DNA from: Syngnathus acus
Taxonomy: Eukaryota; Chordata; Actinopteri; Syngnathiformes; Syngnathidae
Direction: 5' to 3'
NCBI RefSeq assembly: GCF_901709675.1
Contig: NC_051095.1
Location: forward strand, 21,701,956-21,765,955
DNA: 64,000 bases
This document shows, in pieces, positions 39,750 through 51,330 of the stretch. The notes under the pieces were generated by a model. The model saw only the letters and a list, made by a program, of their open reading frames with translations. It made no database searches and was not told the DNA's origin. The translations under genes and the position numbers were made by a program. The stretch's first letter is position 1. Every line of letters begins with the position of its first letter.

Positions 39750-41465
39750 TAACACATGCGCTAAACAGAGTTGGGTCTGAGTAGTGCTGCTGGAATGAAT
39801 TTTCAGATGTACATTGAGAGTCGCTTGCTTGCACACAGAAGCCTAATTTCCCGTTCAAATTTTACGTTCACGTCTCATTAGGAATAGCTCTTTCACTCTG
39901 CTCATTATCAGTGTTTGACCTTTTGGACTGTCTGTTTGTAAACGTGAACAGCAGCCACTGGACGCCCACTAAGAATAGCTTATTATTTAGCTCAACACAT
40001 GCTGATAAAATAAGATAGGCCTACACTCGATGAGCTGTTGTTGTCATGGCCTGGGCCAATATGGGACATCTACAGTAAAAGATGCTTGCTTGGACACCGA
40101 TATAGTTTTCTCAAGCGGAGTAGGAGCATGAGCCCAAAACAAGATCAAACAGTCGCTGTGCTTACTGGGGCTTTTTTACTCCTTTCAAACTTCACCCATG
40201 CTCCCTTATGCAAAGTCTCATTGGCATGAATTAATAATACATCTTCAAACAAATGCAAATTCATTCACTGTGTCCTCTCTTTCTCTGACAAATGCTTAGG
40301 TGTGTAGGCGGACCATGTGATTAATTGTCTCAAGAGTAGGATACTGCAGCCACCATGGCCTTTGGCATGCCTTACTTTTACCGAGTTTTATATTTGCATC
40401 ATATATACACATATATACGTTCGCCAAAGACATTATATAACAATGAATGTGATGTTATAATTGCTCATTTCTTCAATTCTTCATTAAGCGTGAAAGAGAA
40501 GTACCAAGGTGCAGAGGTTGACTACATATTTGAACAGATGAAAATGTGACACACATGCAGTATGATATAAGCTAAGAAGAGGTTCACTGTGTCTTTTATG
40601 AGCTATGCCTGTGCGTGGGCAGCTGTGGAATGCATAAAACATTTTCTTAACTATTCAAAGTTGTGAAGGAGTCAGTTTTGGAAGGAGTGGGAGTGAAGGC
40701 TAGGGGATATACAGTATTTGGGCAGCTGACAGCTGCGTGTATAAGCTTGGGTGTGTTGGTGATAGGAGTGGGACTTGGTGGCGTTTGAAATGCAATGAGG
40801 TACGTTTGAAAAGCGCTCCTGTCACAGGTAAGCAGGGCAGCAAGAGCAAGAAAATGTACCATGATAAAAGTAAAAGTGCCCAAGCTTTAGGGTGGCATGT
40901 GCTCTCTGAGGGCTTTTTGCTGCTCAAAAGCACTCAACACCACAGGCACTTGATACAAAAGCCCCCCCCCACTCCCCCCAAAACATACACACATGTACGC
41001 TTTGATCTGTATGGAAATAGCCCCCAGATTTTTGGGGTCCAAAGTAGAAAGCCCTGATTTTGGGACCAAAGCGTGTGCGCGTATGTGTCAAAAACAAAGC
41101 TTCGATTCCATCACCGGACTTGATTCCCTTGATGTTGCCTTCACTTTCATGCATACTGTAAGGATAAAGATACGCCTTATAAATCAATAACTGCAGAACG
41201 GCACCCTTGGAACTTGCCTTTGGTGTGATGACGTCCTCATCTGCAGCTTATTGCGTCCTCTCTAGCTTTAATCTGCAGTCACACATCACAAGCTATTGAA
41301 TGTCACAGCAGTGCTAGCTAAAATATTGCTTTCTTTCAAACTTGGTACAGTTTAAACATGTGGATTGTTGAATTTATGAATGTCATGGCCTTTCAGGGTA
41401 ATGACTAATTATGAGAAGATCTTGAAGAAGAATGTCAACACTTTGAAATCAGTTCACATGATATT
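38274..41465. other. Noncoding spacer with CA repeats
   Basis: No gene recognised. It contains CA arrays at 39294-39316 and 39688-39747 and a C-rich tract near 40962. The patch 39860-40330 is repeat-poor and might be regulatory, but nothing specific can be supported. Confidence 0.45.
39688..39747. repeat. (CA)n microsatellite
   Basis: About thirty uninterrupted CA units. A second, short CA array lies at 39294-39316. Confidence 0.96.
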
Positions 41466-41467
41466 CG

Positions 41468-41530
41468 CATTAGGATTAGGGATGGCAAGATACCATTTGC
41501 TTATATCCGATACAGATACCAATACTGTAG
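41468..41530. mobile_element. Possible DNA-transposon end fragment
   Basis: TTAGGGATGGCAAGATACCA followed by TCCGATACAGATACCAATAC resembles the start of a fish repeat in which AGGGATGGGCGATACC is followed by repeated CGATAC words. No matching right end is seen. Confidence 0.33.
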
Positions 41531-41930
41531 CCTCAATGATTGGCCAATGAGGAGGCAACAGAAGGGAGAAGAATAGAATATAAATGTGTAATAATAAAAG
41601 GAGGCTTTTCAAAACAATAGAGTGAAGGTGGTGGGAGACCAGAAATAAAGCAGAGTTTAACAAGAGGGAATTGTTGCAAATTACTGAAAGGATAATTGTT
41701 AGTATCTAATAAAGCAAGCCACAATCACCCTGTGCTCTAGCACTGATCAATGGCCAATGCGTTACAGCCTACAAGGGACTAGGAGTTCAGGGAAGAAAAA
41801 CTGTTTGCATCCACACAACTAAATAATGAACATTTAAAGGGCCTCAAGCTGTGAGGTGATGTAGCATGGCATACTTAATCTGATATTAAGCAGCACGCAG
41901 CAAACACCAAATATAAGGGTAGTATAAGTG

Positions 41931-42006
41931 GGGTAGGGTAGGGTAGGGTAGGGTAGGGTAGGATAAAATAGGGTAGGGTAGGGTAGGGTAGGGTAGGGTA
42001 GGGTAG
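41931..42006. repeat. (GGGTA)n pentanucleotide array
   Basis: Around fourteen GGGTA units interrupted once by GGATAAAATA (about 41961-41970). It lies exactly at the 3' end of the reverse-oriented LINE fragment that follows, so it is an expanded LINE tail (TACCC on the LINE strand). It resembles but is not the vertebrate TTAGGG telomere repeat. Confidence 0.92.
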
Positions 42007-42250
42007 GAGAAGAGAGGATACCTTTATTGTCGTCACGTACACATAGAATGTATAGCATAAGGTGTTGAAATACCATCCTTCACATTACCGTTAATTGCAT
42101 AGACAATGTATGAAATGTATTGCACAATGTCGAGATACCATACCTTCACAGGATGATTAATTGCTTGTATGAAGGGATAGTGTCAGGAGTTCAGGGTGGT
42201 GATGGCGCTCGGAAAGAAGCGTTCTCAGTCTGTTGGTCGTTGGGGGGTGG
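42007..42250 (-). mobile_element. LINE 3' end, reverse orientation
   Basis: On the minus strand the sequence reads through FFPSAITTLNS and a stop, the same C-terminal motif type as the 9230 copy. A non-coding segment follows and the terminus is GACAATAAAGGTATCC, then the TACCC tail. The untranslated part differs from the 9.2/12.1-kb family, so it is a related but distinct family. Confidence 0.68.
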
Positions 42251-42922
42251 GGAGTTCTCCCTTAGTTTCTACATTTCTTTTGACTGATTCAAACCCTTCC
42301 ATCCGAAACTATTAATCATATCCCTACTGATACCAAAAATTCTCATAATTCAAAAATACAAACTTTTCACCGTTAGAATGCCCACAAATATAACCCACAA
42401 AAAATTACTTAACTTAATTAAATTACCTAACTTAATTAAAAATTATTTTGTTTTCCTCCAATAATTCCTACATTTTTTATCAATTTACACCATTCCATTG
42501 GGAAATACTCACCCTTTTTTATTATTAGATTATGATATTGTTTTTGTTCTTCTGTAACTTGTACCTATTTTACAGGTACAAATCATTGCAACTTTAAACT
42601 GTTCAGCTTCTTGTGTATTAGCTTACCCAATGAGGCAGCCACGTTGGCCAAAACATGAGGTATGCCACGCATTCTCATCCCCAGGATTCTCCAGTGGGCC
42701 AGCCATTTAGACTGGGACACTATATGCATCCTGGATTCTCAACCCCAGGCCTCCTCAGTGTGACAACCGGGGTTATTATGTGCACACCAGATTCTCGCAC
42801 CTGAACCTTCCCAGTATAGCAGACATATTGAACAGGGATAGTCACACCCCAGTGCAGTGGCCATTTTGCACAGGGGCATTAGGCACAGCTGGGAATCTTT
42901 TCCCTAAACCCCATCTGGGACA
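42251..42922. other. Noncoding spacer
   Basis: Contains a short hairpin at about 42559-42582 (TTGTACCT and AGGTACAA) and C/T-rich sequence with repeated CCCCAGG words around 42670-42760. No gene recognised. Confidence 0.45.
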
Positions 42923-43033
42923 CCTTCCTTCCTTCCTTCCTTCCTTCCTTCCTTCCTTCCTTCCTTCCTTCCTTCCTTCCTTCCTTCCTTCCTTCCTTCC
43001 TTCCTTCCTTCCTTCCTTCCTTCCTTCCTTCCT
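42923..43033. repeat. (CCTT)n microsatellite
   Basis: About 27 perfect CCTT units, a pure pyrimidine strand capable of triplex formation. The Leu-Pro-Ser-Phe repeat in the plus frame is an artefact. Confidence 0.97.
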
Positions 43034-43430
43034 CTTTCTTTCGCTCCTTCATCCCTTGAAATGTATTTATTCGCTAAACAAATTTATATTGATGTTTGTA
43101 AAATGTACAAGTTGGGATAAATACATTTTATATTTGTCAGAATAATCAATATTAAATGTGTTTGCCATTTCTTCGAGTCAATTCCCGCTGAAAGATAGCC
43201 TACAGGTACTTAATCTTAAGAAGAAGAAAAACAAAATCACACAAGTCTTGATCAGAGTATGAATAATTTTTGGGTAATGCTTCCACAGATACGCCACACG
43301 CCTTAAGATGTTTAGTATGTGGTGAGGGTGTATCAGAGAGGACAGGCGTGGACAACTTCCCATCAAACTTATTCTCACTAGGCTCTCCATTTTAGCATTC
43401 ACAACAGCAACAGTAGCTTTCTTTTCACCC
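43034..43430. other. Noncoding spacer
   Basis: AT-rich, no recognisable feature. Confidence 0.5.
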
Positions 43431-44640
43431 TCAAATCGCTTTCATAGAGTAGGAGCTCTAAATCCACCTCTGTGCGCCACATCCCGCTCAGCTGTGCTTC
43501 CGTGTCATCCAAATAGGGCAGGGATAATTGGCTCAGCAAACATGGTCTTATGGAGATTGCCCACTCCTATTTGTTTCCACAGACATTTTATCCCTCATAA
43601 GATGAAGTCCTTTATGATCTTATACAATCCAATGCAATTTATAGTATAATCTGATGGCATTTGCTATAATACAACTAGCATTATGTCTATAAAATGTAGC
43701 AGAAGCAGGGCTTCACTGCATCCACATTGGGCCTTTAATTACACAAAAATATCAACTTTTTCTTGACATAAAAGCCAGTATATGTTGACAGCAGCTGTTG
43801 TTTCCAAACCCTATGGCCATAAACCACAACTTTCATAACTAACTTAAATGCTTTTTGGAATAAAATAGACGAGGAGGATGCTGTTTCTTTCAAAACAAGG
43901 CCTGTCCACTTCTTTTTCCCGATCTACTGGGTGTCGTGAGTGAAACAGTGGTTTGAGAACGGCGAATCACGTTTCAACATTGTGACATTTCAAATCTCAG
44001 CAATGAGATGGTTGTCAAGGAGATGCCTCAGTCAGATGTGTCAGCCGCAAAGGTCTGATTTCTTTCAAACATTGTTCGCTTAGCTGTTGAGATGTAACGT
44101 TGGTGCCATTTGGACAAGCGCAGAAACTCTCAAGGTCTTTGGGCTTGTGCTCAAAATCTTCCACCATCTTTTACAGTCTCAGCTGCAAACGGGCCAGGAA
44201 GCCCCATATTGACAACCTATGGATGACCCACACTTGATATAATATAATCAAGTTTTTACTGTATTTTCAAACACAACCTGCTCTTACCTGGTCCGTGTGC
44301 TCAATTTAACCCTTTGCAAGAAAGCACCAGAATGTATCCTCAATTTTTCAGAATCAGTGATGAAACTGCAGGAAAGTGCCAGAGCCAATCTTGATAAAAG
44401 ATGCATGCTGCTGTGGTGTGTTGGGGATATGGTGAGACAGGCTGAAAGACAGATAGATGGAAGCAGCTGTCAGAATGGTTGTTTGTAGCCCCTTGCATGC
44501 TGGGCTTAGGGGAAACAATAAACTGCATCATTAGGACACCTGTCATTCACGAGTCGTTTGTCGACGCCTCTGTTAGCTTTAAATACCCACATGAAAGCAT
44601 CACATATGGAGAACATAGGTCAGAGTCATTAGGCACTTAA
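43431..44640. promoter_or_regulatory. Low-repeat block upstream of the putative gene start
   Basis: No repeat is seen over about 1.2 kb. Patches such as 43490-43620 and 44290-44580 have the balanced, motif-dense texture of conserved noncoding DNA. If the gene start at 45.5 kb is real, this is its distal upstream region. Short open frames here are unrecognised. Confidence 0.35.
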
Positions 44641-44938
44641 TTTAGCAAAGGAAAAGATATCTTCGGGGCCTTCAGCTATGTCAAGTTCAATTTATGATCT
44701 TTGCAAAACTGCAATCATGTCGAGTCCCGGTACATTTTGCTATGTGGAAGCGACTTGCGATCACTGAAAAATTGTGGCTGTGCATGGCCATAAGAAATAC
44801 GCTTACTAATGAGGCAGTGTCTTGCTCTGTCAGATACAGGGGAGCTCATTTTTGTATAATTGACACTAATGTACCCCATAGGGCTGATTATTGGACTTGT
44901 TAGCGAATGAAGTTTGCATCCTTTTATGGGTCAAAAAT

Positions 44939-45119
44939 GTGTCATGGGAATATAAAAACAACAATTTTGAGGCTGTTATGCCCGTGTCAAGCCCCATCGT
45001 GCCCCCAAAGTGCAACGTTGAGCCTTATTTACTTTGTGTCAAGAGAATATAAAAAACAACAATTTTGAGGGTGTTATGCCTGTGTCAAGCCACCGTGCCC
45101 CCAAAGTGAGCCCTATTTC
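44939..45119. repeat. Promoter-proximal tandem duplication
   Basis: Unit 1 (44939-45035) and unit 2 (45036-45119) share GTGTCA, GAATATAAAA, ACAACAATTTTGAGG, TGTTATGCC, GTGTCAAGCC, CGTGCCCCCAAAGTG and CC-TATTT in order. Unit 2 lacks a short segment (CAACGTTGAG). Each unit carries an AATATAAAA TATA-like word (44949 and 45046). The block ends about 50-100 bp before the CpG-rich segment. Confidence 0.88.
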
Positions 45120-45149
45120 TGGGAGTAATAGGACATACGGCATCATGCT

Positions 45150-45760
45150 AAAGCGGTCTGTGCCACACCCCCTTATCCGCGGTGCGGTGGTATGATCCAC
45201 GGATACTGTTATATCGGCAAGGAGGCTCGGCAGCATCAGCAACACCAGCGAGTCTCGTCGGGTTCAAGTGCAGCTAATATCAGCTTGCCGAGCTCTCTCC
45301 TGTCACCGCACTGCTCTGCCTGGCTCTCCTAGACTCCCTTCCTCTCCGCTCGTCTGAGGCAGCGTCAACGTCAAAACCACGCCGGCAGACTCCGAGGATC
45401 GCAGCGAGGTGTCTCAGTCACGTTTGGCAGAGGCACAACGTCACGGGGTTCCGATTCTGCCGGGGGATTGCTCCGCATTTGGATCATAAGCGTGGATTTG
45501 GACCGAAAAGGAATGGCTGCTGCACGTCGGGAAGGTAAGCGTCCCGTTCTGGCCTGTGGTGGACTCACGCACGGCGTGTGACTGACCGCTTGTCAGCACT
45601 GTTGCATGGCTGAAGGCGGCTCGGCTCGGCTGCTGGGACAACATGAGTTCACAGGAAATGATCATCAGCTGTTCATAGTCTGCGTGCTGTAGTGTGCAGT
45701 TTGTGCAAGGGACACCGTCGGGCTACATGGGCGCGTGCTAATGCTCTAAGCACCTCTACG
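45150..45760 (+). promoter_or_regulatory. CpG-rich segment, putative promoter and 5' exon
   Basis: I count about thirty CpG dinucleotides between 45160 and 45560, far denser than anywhere else nearby, in an otherwise AT-rich, CpG-poor setting. The sequence looks like a 5' untranslated exon: GC-balanced, repeat-free, and closing at a consensus splice donor (GT at 45535). A 46-codon upstream open frame (ATG at 45192, stop at 45330) would be a uORF if transcription starts upstream of it. The duplicated AATATAAAA motifs lie 140-250 bp upstream. An ordinary CpG island or an insertion cannot be excluded. Confidence 0.55.
45513..45534 (+). CDS. Putative first coding exon, gene not identified
   Basis: An ATG at 45513 sits in a good initiation context (G at -3 and G at +4) inside the CpG-rich segment. 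It reads Met-Ala-Ala-Ala-Arg-Arg-Glu plus one base, then meets the donor GGAAG|GTAAGC at 45535, leaving phase 1. The frame stays open upstream for at least 35 codons, so an earlier start is possible. I do not recognise the peptide. No downstream exon is certain within the remaining 18.5 kb, so a long first intron would be required, which is common for developmental and neuronal genes. The exon at 59155 is phase-compatible but unproven. Confidence 0.33.
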
Positions 45761-46380
45761 TGTATAATGTACACACAGGAAGCACGCCTTTGAGATAAAC
45801 TGCTGACAATTAGTCAACTTTATGCTTGGGAAGTGCCACGCTGGCTTCGGTCCACTCGCAGCCTTCAGCTGGTGAGTGTCACTCCATCAGCATCAGCACC
45901 AAGGTAGCCTAATGATGCAAACAGGGCCACATGAGGTCCACAGGGTTTAGATCTCTCCGACCGGAGCCGTATCTCTTCCAAAAATTGAAAAAAAGTACAT
46001 ATTCGACTGATTTTATACAATGCAAAAGTGTTATACTAAAGGACATTGACAAATGGAACAGATCCAGGAGGCAAAGCCGAATGAACAATGTTTAGGAGGC
46101 TCCTCTAAATCAGTAACATTTTGAATCTGTGCGAATCCCACACCGGATTTTATTATTGAGCTAGATATTTATTTTTTCCACATTGGATGACTTTATAATG
46201 AATTAGGGTGAGTAACTAAGGGCAACAAAAATACAGTTGGATAAATCATAATTATTATGAAGCTGCCAAAATGTTTCACCAGTATGGATATGCTCGGATA
46301 AATTGAAATTATACCTTCTATTTTCTTCACACTATAATTGCTTTCAGTAACCATTCCAACTAAAGGAAATTTGTACAAAT
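45761..46380. other. Putative intron 1, proximal part
   Basis: Noncoding, declining CpG content, no repeats recognised. A short CATCAGCATCAGCACC run near 45885 is the only simple pattern. Confidence 0.4.
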
Positions 46381-46600
46381 AAGCACGCGTGCACGCACGC
46401 GCACACACACACTCGCTCGCACGCACGCACACACACTCACACTCACACACAAGTACAATGTATATGCACGCACACACACATATAGTGTGTGTGCGTATAT
46501 ATATATAATATATATATATACACACACAACACACACACACACAAATATGTATATACACACACACACACACAAACACAACACAAATAAAAAAATATATATA
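46381..46600. repeat. Compound CA/CG/TA simple-sequence tract
   Basis: Mixed CACG, CA, and ATATAT units, including CATATAGTGTGTGTGCG followed by a TATATATATAA run. It has strong Z-DNA and cruciform potential. Frames across it (Cys-Val and Ile-Tyr rich) are artefacts. Confidence 0.92.
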
Positions 46601-46933
46601 TTCCAATTCGTCACAATGTGCTATTCATCCAGCAACCATTACAATTCAGGCAGAAAATAGTATAATGTACAAATATGTGTGTGTTTTAAAACTAAACACG
46701 GGTATGTGTGACACTGTTCTACAAGAAGCCGTTCATGGAAAGGTAACTACTGTTCTTTCTTTATTTATTTATTTTCTCGGCATGTGCCCTTTTGATAGTG
46801 AAATAAGACCGTCTGTCTTGGCTCTTTTTTTCCTTTCTTTTTTAACAGAGCATCTGTGCATGGGGGTTAGCGACTATACACATACAGAAGCTGCAAACCC
46901 TTTCTCACACACTCCCACACACAACCTGGAATT

Positions 46934-47014
46934 CACACATGCGCACACGCGCACGCAGGCGCGTGCGCGTACATGCACACACGCACACACGCACACGCGC
47001 ACACAGTGTGTGTG
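46934..47014. repeat. CA/CG alternating tract
   Basis: GCGCACACGCGCACGCAGGC, GCGTGCGCGTACATGC, then CACG/CA units ending in ACACAGTGTGTGTG, which is self-complementary. A second Z-DNA-prone tract within 1.6 kb of the putative first exon. Confidence 0.9.
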
Positions 47015-47089
47015 CCTTAAATTGTTATCTACTACATACGGACACTTTTTAGTTCATGCCCTATTACTGGAGATTAACAGCATATCTTG

Positions 47090-47900
47090 AATGCCACACC
47101 CATTATGGCGGGTCTTTGAATTGAAATGTCACATTACCAATTACACACCCAGCTCATACCACTGATAAGGCATTGGCATTTCTGTCAGTCATCCAACATG
47201 GCTAATCAATCCGTCCAACATTCCGCATTTCACTTTCAATCATACCAACTTGAGCCAGTTGACTCCTGAGCAGCAGTTTGAGGCCAGCCGTGCGGCCATA
47301 CTAATGATCTCGTTCAGCTGTTGCTCTTTCGTTTTTTAATTTTCAGTCCTATTGCAGGAGGGTTCACACATATGGGACTGTGGAAATTTGAAGCAGCATG
47401 CAAACTCATGCCGTCCTCGAGTGCCATCATAATTACCGTGCAACGTTAAGGTCTGCCTGTCACCATTTTCCATTGTCCTGTGTGGAGAAGACTCTAAAAG
47501 TCATCACACGTGCGATGCGCCTGAGGTTTGAGGGAAACTGCATTGTCTTCACGTAGCGCGGCCCTGTACCAAACAGCAAGGGGGTGCGAGTAGAGGAGCG
47601 TGGGGGGTGTCCTTTTTTGTTATCCAGACCTGCATTATTAATAAATTTTCATTCCAGGAATGCTGTTGCCCATGGCACTGTAATGCGCCCCTCTCCTGTG
47701 GAATTGCTCAGACGTTTCTCTCTGCCCCACAATGTTGCTGCCAAACGACTTTTCCTTAATAAATTTGAGGTCATGAATTAGTGAGAGGACAATGTGAGAG
47801 GCACAGGGGGATGTTCATAACATAACACACCTCGTACTGCTCAGAGCACTCCGCTCACTGCTGCAATAAGAAGCAATTTGAAGCCCAGTGTGACATTTCA
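47090..47900. promoter_or_regulatory. Candidate conserved noncoding cluster (intronic if gene start is real)
   Basis: About 800 bp without repeats, balanced composition and packed with TF-like words: ATGGCTAATCAATCC near 47199, TCATAATTACCG near 47427, CATTATTAATAAATTTTC near 47632 and CTTAATAAATTTGAGG near 47755. No plausible coding frame beyond 65 codons. Among the best enhancer candidates in the window. Confidence 0.45.
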
Positions 47901-50630
47901 CCACCCACTTCTATCTCTACATGCCCATCATATATGATAAGAATGTAATTGCCCGTAAAGCTAAAATGTTCACCACTCTGGTGATCATTTTAAAGTAAAA
48001 GAACCCTTGCCAGTCGAGCAATGAGATGCTAAGACCAGACTTTAATGCACAAAACACACACACTTCAACAAAAAGGTACATATCTTCTCGCTGAAAAGTA
48101 ATGCCGCTCCATCATCAATAGAAATTATAAAACAAATTCTGCAGTGCTCATTAAGATTACTTCCAATCCAGTGGCAATTGTTGACTCCTCCAGAAAAAAA
48201 AAAATCCAACGCTGTAATAAAAAATAAAAAAAAGCACAAGACAATAATTGCACTCTTTAAAATGTTTTATTGAGATATTTAACATTGTATGTTCCTAACC
48301 TAGAAGCTGAAATTTCTTCCAATTTAACTGGTCAAATTACCCATGCAGTCTCTAAAACAATCATCTCGAAGAGTTGGCAAAATAAGAGACAATATTTGAT
48401 TTGAATTGTACTCATTGCAAGACACTTACTGTTCTCTGCTCGTGCAGCAAAACATAACACACTACATTCTGCCCCTAACATTTCATATTTTAATATTAGA
48501 TTAAATTGCAAAATGGTTAATTGGATTCACAATAAATATTATTTTATGCTGAAACTAAATTAAGAGAAAAAAAGTATCAAAACCACATTCATCTTTGCTT
48601 CGTGTTAGTGCGGATAAATTCACACACGCACAGATGCAGGCATACACACGCACACGTACAGGCCGAGTTGTAGCGTGTATGCCGGAGGCAATCTTCTTTT
48701 AAGTGTTTGGCTTTGTGTCAACTGGCATCTCCAGCTCTTTATTCCTTCTTGTGTTCCTCCATTGGGCTATGGGCAAAAGTCAGGACTATATGTGCTTTAA
48801 CAAGAGACAAAGCGTTATATGAGAATTGTATTGTGAAAATGCAATTTCAGCCTTCCTTCATACTCATGTACCTTCAACACCCCCACTTCTCTGGTTCTCA
48901 AGACAGAAGCACCAGAGCTTACTGGTCAAGCCACTCCACCTTTTTTTAAAAAATGAGCTTAATTTGTCAAGAGGAGTGTGGTGTGTGTGTGTGTCTTTTA
49001 GCATGTGAAGAGGAGTGCTAAAGGAGCGTGGCTTGCTGGAGGGCTGAGACAGAAAAGCTGTCAGAAAGAGGCTGCGGTCATTTCTGAGTGCTTAATTTGT
49101 CTCTAGTGGATTGTGACATATTGTGAGCTTTTCTATTTAATTGGTCTCTGAAGGTAATGTAAGGATTGTGTTATTCAAGGCGTGTTGTTTTGTTTTGGCG
49201 TGTAGCATGCGTGTTAAGCAGAAATTCCCGCTAACCTCACGCGCTGCTACGCTGTCATCCGCCAAAGCACACACACACACACACACACACACACGTTACA
49301 CATACAAAGAAAAACAATGTCCACCTACAGGGACACATTCCTCACTGTGAAATTTTTATTAATCAAGTCAGTGGACAATTTTAGAAGAAGGAAAATCAAT
49401 GTTTGTTTCTTCACAGATTTATTGCCACGTAAATTGTCCTTCACCTCGGCCTGCAAATCTTGGCATTGCTGTCAAAACAATTAAGTCAAAATCCATTATA
49501 TTTGTCTTGTTGATACAAAGGACAAAATTGAATGCGTTCCAGAAAGCCTTTGCGGAGAGACGGGGGATTCGCCTTCCGTTTAATACACATTATCGAGGAA
49601 GGTAGGGTTCAGTCCAAAAAAACTTCCCATTTAAATCTTGTTCGTATCAAAATTAACCTTGAAAAAGAAAGTCAATTTCAACCATGATTGAACCGAAAGC
49701 AAGATGGCCACTCTTCTTTTTTTTTTTTTAAACAATTAAGGGACAGATCATCCATCAAATTTGGCAACTCGGTACTTAATTTATTAATATGATTAATTAA
49801 TATGTGTAATTTGCTTCAGGACTATGAAATGATTTACTTGGGCAAACTACGTACTTGGTTGTTGCTTCTTTGCAATATTAAACTGTGATTCTATGCTGTA
49901 CATTCCCTCTTCTAAACGAGTTCATTTATTTGCTGCTGAATTGGTAAATAGCCTCATGTGTATATCAGTAGTAATATTCATGGCTTTACTTTTGCTGGAT
50001 TATCATGAATTATTCACTCATGGAAAAGATGAATCGTGCCAAAATGGTGCTTGATGCTTCACTGTTGGAGGCCTTTTTGTATACATACATGAAGTACAAT
50101 CAGGTTCATTAATTTTTTCAGCATACGGTTATTTTTTGTTGCGGAGGTTAATTTCAGTGCGAGTCTTGCTCCATGCTAAATTCTTCGATGTTTTTTCTAG
50201 GATGTGAATCATTGGCCAAATTGACTCCCAATTGCATAGGGAGAAGCTCTCTGCTAAAAAAGGCAAAGTGCACAAAGAAAAGTCATTTGAGCAAATAAAA
50301 TAACCAGAATATACTCCAAGAAAATTGTGGCTGGATTGTGCAATCATTTTTCAACTAACGCCAGCCTTAGCTTCTGAAATTACACATTTTACAGAATTGA
50401 CTGAGTGTTATTCCGACACAATGTGTCTCGAGAAATAGTCACGGGTTTTGTATGATAAATGTACCTAGTATTAAGAACAATGGGTTCATTTGTTGAGCAG
50501 AAATATGAGAACTATTCTCGGAGAGTAATTTTGTCTTGTATAATTTTAACATGGAAAGGAAATAGATGGCAAGTAAATAAGAGGTTAAAGTTAGAAAAAA
50601 GTTGAATTAAAAGTAAAGTATTTTAATGTG
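47901..50630. other. Noncoding stretch, putative intron
   Basis: Includes a CA repeat (49268-49294) and a T run near 49721-49731. The parts 48660-49250 and 49980-50060 are repeat-poor but show nothing specific. No exon recognised. Confidence 0.45.
49268..49294. repeat. (CA)n microsatellite
   Basis: About thirteen CA units, uninterrupted. Confidence 0.95.
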
Positions 50631-51330
50631 GCCCAAAAATTCCATCCTAACCCTGATATGTGTTTCTGTTATATCACCCACAAGAACCAGAGCAGCAGCG
50701 TGTACCTGAATGAGTCTTCTCGCCATTGGGAACGTGCTCCGCTCTTTGTTCCTGTTCAAGGCTGCCACATTCTGCCTGTCCATGGAAACACCTATACAGT
50801 TCAGGAATAAGAATCTACGGGGAGCAGGAAGCCATTTCAGAATCAGATTAAGGATGTCAGGAAAAATCTTTCTCCTGGATCATATTTTTCCATTTTTTAG
50901 ATGGCAAACCTCACGATGTAAAGCAATGATGGAAGACTATTCCCGTTAGCATTCGGAAATTAATCTCTTCTGCTGCTTAATAGTAATACTAGATCTCTTC
51001 AGCAACTCCTCTTCAGCGCACTTATTTCTCCATAATCAAGCACTTAATTAAGGAGCTATGCAGGAAGTTCTGTCTCACTTGCTAACAACTGAATCCAATT
51101 TCTGGCATTGATTTATCAATTAATTCTGCTTCTGTAATGCCACCACTTTGCTTATCTTGGAGAAGTAGAGGTTTTAGCAGCCAAATGCATTATTGAAAGA
51201 GGATTTTTAGCAAGCAGTGGCTGATGCAGAGAGCTTAGGCGCTTGTCAGTCTTTTTGGAAAGCTTTATTTGCAAACCGGGTTAGTGTGAACAGCCTTTTA
51301 GGCCTGCGAGGAGGACAGTGACATGTATTT
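50631..51330. promoter_or_regulatory. Candidate conserved noncoding cluster
   Basis: A repeat-free block with TTAATAGTAATACTAGATC, CATAATCAAGCACTTAATTA followed by AGGAGC, and TTTATCAATTAATTCTGC near 51112. The 79-codon frame at 50710-50949 shows no domain. The motif density and lack of transposons are enhancer-like. Confidence 0.43.

Noticed and set aside
41931-42006. Interstitial telomere repeat
   Set aside because: The unit is the pentamer GGGTA, not TTAGGG, and it is attached to a LINE 3' end, so it is an expanded tail.
42780-43145. 121-codon frame rich in Leu-Pro-Ser-Phe
   Set aside because: Created by the CCTT microsatellite.
46193-46606. 137-codon Cys-Val/Ile-Tyr-rich minus-strand frame, membrane-protein-like
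   Set aside because: Hydrophobic look comes from CA/TA simple repeats.
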